Source: DATBAK01 sp036787815
GTDB lineage: Bacteria; Actinomycetota; Acidimicrobiia; IMCC26256; PALSA-610
NCBI GenBank assembly: GCA_036787815.1
Contig: DAIQOP010000102.1
Location: 1-12,889 of the forward strand
Direction of reading: 5' to 3'
DNA: 12,889 nucleotides
Shown here piece after piece: positions 6,674 to 12,313 of this stretch (position 1 is the stretch's first letter; every line of letters starts with the position of its first letter). Below the pieces are notes generated by a model that saw only the letters and a list, made by a program, of their open reading frames with translations, was not told where the DNA came from and did no database searches. The position numbers and the translations under genes are program-made.

Positions 6674-7240
6674 GTGAAGTTCTGGGCTCCCGGATGCCGA
6701 TACGAAGGTATCGAACGCGGCTATTACGTCAAATTGGGGTCGGAAGCGACCCCCGAGGTCGGGGGATGGCCGAGCGACAACGTCGACGGCGGCGTCCCAC
6801 GGCGATACCGACCGCGCCGCGTGCCCTGGTTCCGATGGTGCCTCGCGGTCGCCGGGGTGGGCGCGCTGGGGTGGGCGATGCTCTCGCCCGGGGGCATCGG
6901 CGCCCGGCTGTCGGGGTTCGGGTCGTCGATCAGCGGCACCGTCTCCGAGCTGACCCAGAGCGGCCAGCTCGACAAGGCGACGAAGATGTTCGACCGGTGG
7001 TACGTCGAGCAGGGCCGCTACCCCCAGTACACGCAGTCGCAGCTCGACGAGCAGCCCGACGCGTCGTGGGGCGCGGGCATGGACGTGACCTGGTGCACGC
7101 CGCGCGACATCGTCCTGACGAGCCTCACGGCGGCGGGCACCGTGAGCCGGCTGCTCCTCGACGGCAAGGTGGTCGGAGACGTCCCCGGTCGGGTCGCGTG
7201 CCCCGTCGACCTGGTCGACCCCGTGCCCTGGAAGCGCTGA
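6674..7240 (+). CDS. Unrecognised single-pass membrane protein with pilin-like outer domain
   Basis: No family is recognised with confidence. From GTG 6674 the product has 188 residues. A basic stretch (PRRYRPRRVPW, 42-52) precedes one membrane segment (about 53-71), giving an inside-basic orientation. The outer part has an amphipathic helix (SELTQSGQLDKATKMFDRWY, 91-110), then V-E-Q-G-R-Y-P, and two cysteines (Cys141, Cys176) far apart, which could form a disulphide. Helix, then G-x-Y-P, then beta-rich region with two cysteines near the end recalls type IV pilin or pseudopilin globular domains, but there is no GF(T)LxE prepilin cleavage site. The start is uncertain: the first 22 codons have unusually low third-position GC and contain a palindrome, and TTG 6734 or GTG 6821 (139 residues, starting just before the membrane segment) are reasonable. 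It converges on trpS with a 12-base gap. Confidence 0.6.
   Translation: MKFWAPGCRYEGIERGYYVKLGSEATPEVGGWPSDNVDGGVPRRYRPRRVPWFRWCLAVAGVGALGWAMLSPGGIGARLSGFGSSISGTVSELTQSGQLDKATKMFDRWYVEQGRYPQYTQSQLDEQPDASWGAGMDVTWCTPRDIVLTSLTAAGTVSRLLLDGKVVGDVPGRVACPVDLVDPVPWKR
6698..6713. repeat. Inverted repeat CGATAC-GAAG-GTATCG
   Basis: Six-base arms separated by four bases, in a locally AT-richer patch at the 5' end of the unrecognised membrane protein gene. It may be an operator or a small hairpin if the real start codon is downstream; if the GTG at 6674 is used it lies inside the coding sequence. Confidence 0.4.
6750..6765. repeat. Inverted repeat CCCCCGA-GG-TCGGGGG
   Basis: Seven-base arms around two central bases, about 37 bases after the first inverted repeat. 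It is more GC-rich, so chance occurrence is more likely than for the first. It is not followed by a T-run. Confidence 0.35.
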
Positions 7241-7252
7241 TCGCCGGGCCGG

Positions 7253-8275
7253 TTACGCGGAACCGTGCCGGGGAAGCAGGCCGCACGCGGCGCGCACGCG
7301 GTCGAGCACGCCGGTCGCGATCGCTTCCGCGGCCTCGGCCCCCTGTGCGAGGAACCCGTCGACCGCGCCGGGATCGCGCGCGAGCTCGTCGTAGCGCTCG
7401 CGGACCGGGCGCAGGTACTCGACGACCGCCTCGGCGACCTCGCGCTTGAGCGCGCCGTAGCCGGAGCCCGCGAAGTGCTCGACCGCCGCATCGCGGCCCA
7501 CCGCGGTGGCGGCGGCGTAGACGTCGAGCAGGTTGGAGACGCCCGGCTTCTCGTCGGGGTCGTACCGCACCTCGGAACCGCTGTCGGTGACCGCCGATCG
7601 CACCTTCTTGGCGATCACCTCGGGCGGGTCGAGCACGAGCACCGTGCCCTGGGGCGAGTCCGACGACTTGGACATCTTGTTGGTCGGTTGCTGCAGATCC
7701 ATGATGCGGGCGCCGACGGTGGGGAAGGTGGCCTTCGGCACCACGAACGTGTCGCCGAAGCGGTGGTTGAACCGCAGGGCCAGGTCGCGGGTGAGCTCGA
7801 CGTGCTGGCGCTGGTCGTCGCCGACCGGCACCTCCTCGGTGTCGTAGAGGAGGATGTCGGAGGCCATGAGCACCGGGTAGTCGAACAGGCCGGCACTCAC
7901 GGATTCCTGGCCGTCGGACTTCTCCTTGAACTGGGTCATCCGTCTCAGCTCGCCGAACGTGGCCACGCAGTTGAGGATCCAGGTGCACTCGGCGTGGGCA
8001 CCCACCTGGCTCTGGACGAAGACGAGCGACCGTTCCGGGTCGAGACCGGCCGCGAACAGCAGGGTCGCGACCTCACGCGTGCGTTCCCGCAACACCTTCA
8101 GGTCGTAGGCGACCGTCATCGCGTGCAGATCGACCACGCAGTAGATGGCATCGTGGCTGGCCGCGGCGGGCGAACCGGCCGGCGGCTGGCCGGAGACCCA
8201 GCGCCGGACCGCCCCCACGTAGTTGCCGAGCTGCATCTCGCCCGACGGCTTGATCCCGGAGAAGACTCGTGTCAT
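7253..8275 (-). CDS. trpS: Tryptophanyl-tRNA synthetase
   Basis: A class I aminoacyl-tRNA synthetase of 340 residues, normal length for bacterial TrpRS, attaching tryptophan to tRNA-Trp. The N-terminus FSGIKPSGEMQLGNYVGA carries the HIGH-equivalent signature as Q-L-G-N (residues 16-19); most relatives have H-L-G-N or T-I-G-N. GDDQRQHVELTRDLA (152-166) and the KMSKS loop (Lys200-Met-Ser-Lys-Ser204) are textbook TrpRS features, as are FDYPVLMASDILLYDT and ATFPTVGARIMDL. The frame stays open upstream to 8851 antisense to scpA, but homology begins at ATG 8275, which also has a TACGAT box nine bases upstream and no Shine-Dalgarno sequence. It is alone on the minus strand inside a plus-strand housekeeping block. 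No T-box leader could fit in the 69-base gap to scpA. Confidence 0.96.
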   Translation of the reverse strand: MTRVFSGIKPSGEMQLGNYVGAVRRWVSGQPPAGSPAAASHDAIYCVVDLHAMTVAYDLKVLRERTREVATLLFAAGLDPERSLVFVQSQVGAHAECTWILNCVATFGELRRMTQFKEKSDGQESVSAGLFDYPVLMASDILLYDTEEVPVGDDQRQHVELTRDLALRFNHRFGDTFVVPKATFPTVGARIMDLQQPTNKMSKSSDSPQGTVLVLDPPEVIAKKVRSAVTDSGSEVRYDPDEKPGVSNLLDVYAAATAVGRDAAVEHFAGSGYGALKREVAEAVVEYLRPVRERYDELARDPGAVDGFLAQGAEAAEAIATGVLDRVRAACGLLPRHGSA

Positions 8276-8284
8276 GGCGGCGGC

Positions 8285-8290
8285 ATCGTA
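8285..8290 (-). promoter_or_regulatory. Near-leaderless -10 box (TACGAT) of trpS
   Basis: On the minus strand TACGAT-gccgccgcc-ATG. The nine-base spacing would leave zero to three untranslated bases. It shares the 69-base divergent gap with the scpA box. Confidence 0.45.
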
Positions 8291-8331
8291 CCGGCGGGCG
8301 CAGCGTGACACCGATGTGATTCGGCAGCGAG

Positions 8332-8337
8332 TAGGGT
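8332..8337 (+). promoter_or_regulatory. Leaderless -10 box (TAGGGT) of scpA
   Basis: TAGGGT-gatcccg-ATG, a seven-base spacing, with no Shine-Dalgarno sequence. It overlaps an in-frame GTG at 8336, which therefore is unlikely to be the start. Confidence 0.55.
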
Positions 8338-8344
8338 GATCCCG

Positions 8345-9199
8345 ATGGGCTACGAGGTCCAAACCCCGGTCTTCGAGGGTCCGTTCGACCTGCTGTTGCA
8401 CCTCATCCTCAAGGAAGAGGTCGACCTCTTCGAAGTGAGCCTCTCGCTCATCGTCGATCGGTATCTCTCCGAGGTCGCACGGTTCGAACGGGTCGATCTC
8501 GAGATCGCGACCGAGTTCCTGCTGATCGCGGCGACGTTGATCGACCTGAAGGCCCGCCGCCTCCTCCCGGGCCGCGACGACCCCGATCTCGACGACGAGC
8601 TCTCTCGCTGGGACGAGCGCGACTACCTCATCGCCCGCCTCCTCGAGTGCAAGACGTTCCAGGACGCCTCTCACCACCTGCTCGCCTCGATGCGGGTCGC
8701 GCAGCGGTCGTTGCCGCGCATCGCCGGGCCCGAGGAGCCGTTCCGCTCGCTGGCACCCGACCCGCTCGAGCAGATCTCGCTTGCCGAGCTGGCGGAGGCG
8801 GCCTCCCGCGGTCTCGCTCCGAAGCCGGTGCCGGAGGTGCGGACCGATCACGTCGCTCCTGTGCGCGCGAGCGTGCGCGAAGCCGTGGAGACGGTGCTCG
8901 CGTTGCTGCCGTCGTCGGGTTCGGTGAGCTTCCGCGATCTGGTGTGCGGTGCGGGCGAGCGGCTGGAGATCGTCGTGCGCTTCCTCGCCTGCCTCGAGCT
9001 GTACAAGCAGGGGCTCGTCGACCTCGAGCAGGCCTCCACGTTCAGCGAGCTGCGCGTGCGGCCTCTGGCCATCGGGGAACGGGCCGACATCGATCTCATC
9101 GTCGCCGGCGAATGGGACGACGAGACGAGCGAGGTCGGCACGGCCGTGACCGATCTCTCCACGAACGACTTCAGCCCGGTCGAAGAGGCGCGCGCGTGA
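8345..9199 (+). CDS. scpA: Segregation and condensation protein ScpA (kleisin)
   Basis: ScpA is the kleisin that bridges the SMC heads and binds an ScpB dimer in the bacterial condensin complex. The 284-residue product starts with the hallmark FEGPFDLLLHLI (10-21) followed by V-D-L-F-E-V-S-L-S-L-I-V-D-R-Y and ATEFLLIAATLIDLKARRLLP, the N-terminal SMC-neck-binding domain. A central acidic linker follows, and the C-terminus (about 190-240) is a winged helix (FRDLVCGAGERLEIVVRFLACLELYKQG) for SMC cap binding. A further acidic tail of about 40 residues closes the protein. ATG 8345 is preferred over in-frame GTG 8336 because a TAGGGT box sits seven bases upstream and overlaps that GTG. The stop overlaps the scpB start in GTGA, implying coupled translation of the two partners. 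Confidence 0.95.
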   Translation: MGYEVQTPVFEGPFDLLLHLILKEEVDLFEVSLSLIVDRYLSEVARFERVDLEIATEFLLIAATLIDLKARRLLPGRDDPDLDDELSRWDERDYLIARLLECKTFQDASHHLLASMRVAQRSLPRIAGPEEPFRSLAPDPLEQISLAELAEAASRGLAPKPVPEVRTDHVAPVRASVREAVETVLALLPSSGSVSFRDLVCGAGERLEIVVRFLACLELYKQGLVDLEQASTFSELRVRPLAIGERADIDLIVAGEWDDETSEVGTAVTDLSTNDFSPVEEARA

Positions 9200-10038
9200 G
9201 CGACATGAACATCGGCGAAGACGCCACCGAGCTTGAAGCCGCGACGAGCGGCAGGGCGCAGACCGAATCGCGGCGAGCGATCGAAGCGGTCGTGATGGCG
9301 TCGCCCGAGCCGGTGGCGACCGATCTCCTCGCGCAGTTGGTGGAGATCTCCACCACCGCCGTCGAGGAGATCTGCGACTTGCTCGCTGCGGAGTACGAGC
9401 GCGAGGGGCGCGGCTTCGTGCTCGTGCGCGTCGCCGGCGGGTACCGGTTCCAGACCCATCCCGACCTCGCCCCGTACGTCGAACGCTTCGTGCTCGACGG
9501 TCAGCACGCCCGGCTTTCTCCCGCCGCGCTCGAGACCTTGGCGATCGTCGCCTACAAGCAGCCCATCGGGCGCGCGCAGCTCTCCGCGATCCGTGGTGTC
9601 AACGTCGACGCGACCTTGCGCACGCTCGTGCAGCGGGGATACGTCGACGAGGTCGACCACGAGCAGACGCCCGGGAATCCGGCCCGGTTCGGCACCACGA
9701 GCCGGTTCCTCGAGCGGCTCGGCATCGACAGCCTCGGCGATCTCCCCGCGCTCGGCGACTTCGTCCCGGAGGCCAACATCGTCGAGGCGCTCGAACGCGG
9801 GTTGCGGGTGCCGAACGACGTGGGGCGCGGCGCGACGGTCGAGCTCGACGACGAAGCCGAATCCGCGCCACCCGTCGCCGAGAGCGGTGCGCTCGAGGAT
9901 GGTGCGCGCGAGGTCGATGCGCGCGATGTCGATGCGCGCGAGGTCGATGCGAACGATGCCGTCGTCGACGTGACCGATGTCGGCGAGGCCGCGGTGTTCG
10001 CGTCCGACCTCGCCGAGGGAATCGCGCCCGAGGCCTGA
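9196..10038 (+). CDS. scpB: Segregation and condensation protein ScpB
   Basis: ScpB dimerises and binds ScpA in the SMC condensin complex. The 280-residue product contains two winged-helix domains between about 22 and 185: ESRRAIEAVVMASPEPV and GGYRFQTHPDLAPYVERF, then LSPAALETLAIVAYKQPIGRA and I-R-G-V-N-V-D, ending in the typical A-R-F-G-T-T-S-R-F-L-E-R-L-G-I-D-S-L. After the usual end (about 190) there is an extra tail of some 90 residues, acidic and low in complexity, with four five-residue repeats at 236-255. The GTG at 9196 overlaps the scpA stop as GTGA and has AGAGG seven bases upstream; ATG 9205 is the alternative and would remove three residues. The repeat tail is probably disordered and dispensable for the fold. 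Confidence 0.95.
   Translation: MSDMNIGEDATELEAATSGRAQTESRRAIEAVVMASPEPVATDLLAQLVEISTTAVEEICDLLAAEYEREGRGFVLVRVAGGYRFQTHPDLAPYVERFVLDGQHARLSPAALETLAIVAYKQPIGRAQLSAIRGVNVDATLRTLVQRGYVDEVDHEQTPGNPARFGTTSRFLERLGIDSLGDLPALGDFVPEANIVEALERGLRVPNDVGRGATVELDDEAESAPPVAESGALEDGAREVDARDVDAREVDANDAVVDVTDVGEAAVFASDLAEGIAPEA
9901..9960 (+). repeat. Four-copy 15-bp tandem repeat in the scpB tail
   Basis: Units at 9901-9915, 9916-9930, 9931-9945 and 9946-9960, consensus GATGCGCGCGAKGTC, encoding (G/D)-A-R-(E/D)-V and, in the last, D-A-N-D-A. The middle two units differ at one base. In-frame, so copy changes only alter tail length. Confidence 0.85.
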
Positions 10039-10041
10039 GCC

Positions 10042-10803
10042 GTGGTCGAAACCGACGGTGACCGTCTCCAGAAGGTGCTCGCGCGCGCCGGGATGGGCTC
10101 GCGGCGCACGTGCGAGGCGTTGATCGCCGAAGGCCGGGTGACGGTCGACGGTGAGGTCGCGGTGCTCGGCCGCCGGGTCGACGCCGAGCGCGTGCACATC
10201 GAGATCGACGGTGTCCCGGTTCCCGTGGCCGCCGACCTCGTGTCGTACCTCTTGAACAAGCCGCCGGGAGTGATCACGACCTTGAGCGATCCGCAGGGTC
10301 GGCGCACCGTCGTCGACCTCGTACCCACCGAGCCGCGCGTGTTCCCGGTCGGGCGCCTCGACTACGACAGCGAAGGGCTGCTCGTGCTCACCAACGACGG
10401 TGAGCTCACGCAGCTGCTCACCCATCCGAGCCACGGGGTGCCGAAGGCCTACCTCGCCGAGGTCGCCGGTGTGCCCACACCCGGCGCGGTGCGGCGCCTG
10501 CGCGAAGGCGTCGAGCTCGACGACGGGATCACGGCTGCCGCGCGCGTCTCGATCGTCGCGCAGCACGGCGACGGCGCCGCGCTCGAGATCGTGATCCACG
10601 AGGGCCGGAACCGCCAGGTGCGGCGGATGTGCGAGGCGATCGGCCATCCCGTCTCGCGGCTGGTGCGCACCCGCATCGGCCCGATCAGCGACGCGCGGCT
10701 CGCGCCGGGCGAGTGGCGGCCGTTGCGCTCCGACGAGGTGCGGGCGCTGTACGCGGCCGCGGTCGGCAAGCCGGTCGGGGGCGGTCGCGAGGCGCCGGGG
10801 TAA
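10042..10803 (+). CDS. rluB: Ribosomal large subunit pseudouridine synthase, RsuA/RluB family
   Basis: A 253-residue pseudouridine synthase of the RsuA/RluB/E/F family, which isomerises uridine in 23S or 16S rRNA. An N-terminal S4 RNA-binding domain (about 7-50: DRLQKVLARAGMGSRRTCEALI...GRVTVDG) precedes the catalytic domain. The catalytic aspartate is Asp107 in the motif P-V-G-R-L-D-Y-D-S-E-G-L-L, preceded by L-L-N-K-P-P-G-V and followed by the E-G-R-N-R-Q-V-R-R-M-C-E-A-I-G-H-P-V segment. The gene starts at GTG 10042, three bases after the scpB stop, with GAGG eight bases upstream inside the scpB end. The scpA-scpB-rluB order is common in Gram-positive bacteria. RluB is favoured by synteny; the exact target uridine is inferred. 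Confidence 0.92.
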   Translation: MVETDGDRLQKVLARAGMGSRRTCEALIAEGRVTVDGEVAVLGRRVDAERVHIEIDGVPVPVAADLVSYLLNKPPGVITTLSDPQGRRTVVDLVPTEPRVFPVGRLDYDSEGLLVLTNDGELTQLLTHPSHGVPKAYLAEVAGVPTPGAVRRLREGVELDDGITAAARVSIVAQHGDGAALEIVIHEGRNRQVRRMCEAIGHPVSRLVRTRIGPISDARLAPGEWRPLRSDEVRALYAAAVGKPVGGGREAPG

Positions 10804-10806
10804 CCT
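10801..10806 (+). promoter_or_regulatory. Possible leaderless -10 box (TAACCT) of aroH, overlapping the rluB stop
   Basis: TAACCT-ccgctctc-GTG, an eight-base spacing. The TAA is the rluB stop. No Shine-Dalgarno sequence is seen. The same hexamer, also built on a stop codon, precedes xerD. Confidence 0.4.
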
Positions 10807-10814
10807 CCGCTCTC

Positions 10815-11177
10815 GTGAGGCTGCTGGCGCTCCGGGGCGCGATTACCTGTGACGAGAACACGAAAACCGAGATCGAGACCAAGACCCAGCGACTCGTCCG
10901 GGAGATGCTCGAGCGCAATGCACTGGAGCACGACGACATCGTCAGCATGATCTTCACCGCGACCGACGATCTCACCGCCGAGTTCCCCGCGACCGCGGCC
11001 CGGGCGCTCGGCTTGGGCGACGTGCCGCTGCTGTGCGCCCGTGAGCTCGGGATCGAGCACGGCAAGCCCCGCTGCATCCGGGTGATGATGCACCTCCAGC
11101 TCGAGCGCGATCGCGCGACCCTGCATCACGTCTACCTCGACGGCGCCCGAACGCTCCGCGACGACCTCCCCGAGTGA
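10815..11177 (+). CDS. aroH: Chorismate mutase, AroH type
   Basis: Chorismate mutase rearranges chorismate to prephenate, the entry to phenylalanine and tyrosine. The 120-residue product aligns through its whole length with the trimeric Bacillus subtilis AroH: LALRGAITCDENT at the start, T-A-T-D-D-L-T-A-E-F-P-A at 48-59, PLLCARELGI at 71-80, KPRCIRVMMHLQ at 84-95 and HHVYLDGARTLRDDL at 104-118. The active-site residues expected from that enzyme are present: Arg7, Glu77, Arg89 and Tyr107. GTG 10815 places Arg7 exactly where the family has it. There is no Shine-Dalgarno sequence, but a TAACCT box precedes it. Its stop overlaps the tyrA start (GTGA), which fits consecutive steps of one pathway. 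Confidence 0.95.
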   Translation: MRLLALRGAITCDENTKTEIETKTQRLVREMLERNALEHDDIVSMIFTATDDLTAEFPATAARALGLGDVPLLCARELGIEHGKPRCIRVMMHLQLERDRATLHHVYLDGARTLRDDLPE

Positions 11178-12313
11178 GCGCGACGGCCGGGAAGGCGGCA
11201 CGCGGCGACGGGCCACGCGCAGATGTGCGGAGGGTCGCGGTGCTCGGCACCGGCCTCATCGGCGGGTCGATCGGCCTGGCCCTGGCTCGGCATGACATCG
11301 AGGTCGTCGGCTTCGACGGCTCGGCCGAGCGGGTGGCGCGGGCGCAGGAGCTGGGTGCCGTCGCGACGGTGGCGACCTCACTCGAAGCCGCGGTGCGCGG
11401 CGCGGAGGTGGTCGTCGTGGCGGTGCCGGTGGGCCACATCGCGGCACTCGCGGTCGCGGCCTTCGACGCGGGTGCGCCGATCGTGACCGACGTGGGCTCG
11501 GTGAAGGCGCCGGTGGTCGCGGGCGTCACCGCGGCGCGCGCCGATCGGGCACCGTGTTTCGTGGGCGGCCACCCGATGGCCGGATCCGAGCAGGACGGTG
11601 TCGAGGGCGCCGATGCCGACCTGTTCGTCGGCGCGGCGTGGGTGCTCACCCCCACCGCCACGACCGACGCGGACGCGTTCGCCGCGGTCCGCTCGCTCGT
11701 GCGCCTCGTCGGCGCGGAGGCGATCGAGGTCGAACCCGCACGCCACGACGCGCTCGTCGCGCTCGTGAGCCACGTGCCCCAGCTCGCCGCGTCCACCCTG
11801 ATGGACGTCGCGGGGGCCGGGGGCGGGGAGCACCGCATCCTCATGCGGCTCGCGGCCGGCGGCTTTCGCGACATGACCCGCATCGCCGCCGGCAACCCGG
11901 GGATCTGGCCCGACATCCTCACCTCGAACCGCGACGCGGTGCTCCAGGCGCTCGACGCGTACCGGGACGCGCTCGGCGACGTGCGAGGGCTCGTGGCGTC
12001 CGGCGACCGCGAGGGCCTGCTCGACATGTTGAAGCGGACCCGCATCGCGCGCCGCAACCTGCCGGTCGGAACGCCTCCGGTTCAGGAGCTGGTCGAGCTC
12101 CGAATCCCCGTTCCGGACCGGCCGGGGGCGCTCGCCGAGGTGCTGACGCTCGCTCCGCCGCTGGGCGTGAACGTGTACGACTTCGAGATCGCCCACTCGT
12201 CGGAAGGCGGCTCGGGTGTGCTCGTCCTCGTCGTGACCGCCGGCGGCGCCGACGTGTTCGAGCCCGCGCTCGAGGAGCTCGGGTACCACGTGGCACGGGG
12301 AGCACTGGAATGA
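11174..12313 (+). CDS. tyrA: Prephenate dehydrogenase with C-terminal ACT-like domain
   Basis: TyrA oxidatively decarboxylates prephenate to 4-hydroxyphenylpyruvate, using the product of AroH made just upstream. The 379-residue protein has a short variable head, then a Rossmann NAD(P) fold with V-L-G-T-G-L-I-G-G-S-I-G at 23-34. Ser109 lies in DVGSVK (106-111). The catalytic His133 is in G-G-H-P-M-A-G-S-E and His200 is in S-H-V-P-Q-L, both standard. A helical dimerisation domain follows. Residues about 305-375 (LRIPVPDRPGALAEVL... GVNVYDFEIAHS) form an ACT-like domain, which often gives feedback control by tyrosine. The GTG at 11174 overlaps the aroH stop. The cofactor preference cannot be stated safely. 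Confidence 0.95.
   Translation: MSATAGKAARGDGPRADVRRVAVLGTGLIGGSIGLALARHDIEVVGFDGSAERVARAQELGAVATVATSLEAAVRGAEVVVVAVPVGHIAALAVAAFDAGAPIVTDVGSVKAPVVAGVTAARADRAPCFVGGHPMAGSEQDGVEGADADLFVGAAWVLTPTATTDADAFAAVRSLVRLVGAEAIEVEPARHDALVALVSHVPQLAASTLMDVAGAGGGEHRILMRLAAGGFRDMTRIAAGNPGIWPDILTSNRDAVLQALDAYRDALGDVRGLVASGDREGLLDMLKRTRIARRNLPVGTPPVQELVELRIPVPDRPGALAEVLTLAPPLGVNVYDFEIAHSSEGGSGVLVLVVTAGGADVFEPALEELGYHVARGALE
12297..12302 (+). promoter_or_regulatory. Shine-Dalgarno sequence (GGGGAG) of aroA
   Basis: GGGGAG within the tyrA end, seven bases before ATG 12310, fixing the aroA start inside the ATGA overlap. Confidence 0.6.

Noticed and set aside
7265..8308. Plus-strand open frame opposite trpS
   Set aside because: trpS has both class I signatures on the minus strand; the opposite frame is a shadow.
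8276..8851. 192-residue N-terminal extension of TrpS
   Set aside because: It would be antisense to scpA and has no TrpRS homology; the enzyme starts at ATG 8275.
8848..10647. 599-codon minus-strand open frame opposite scpA, scpB and rluB
   Set aside because: Crosses three well-identified genes and has shadow composition with no motif.
11378..12289. Minus-strand open frame opposite tyrA
   Set aside because: Shadow of tyrA, rich in Arg, His and Glu, no family.
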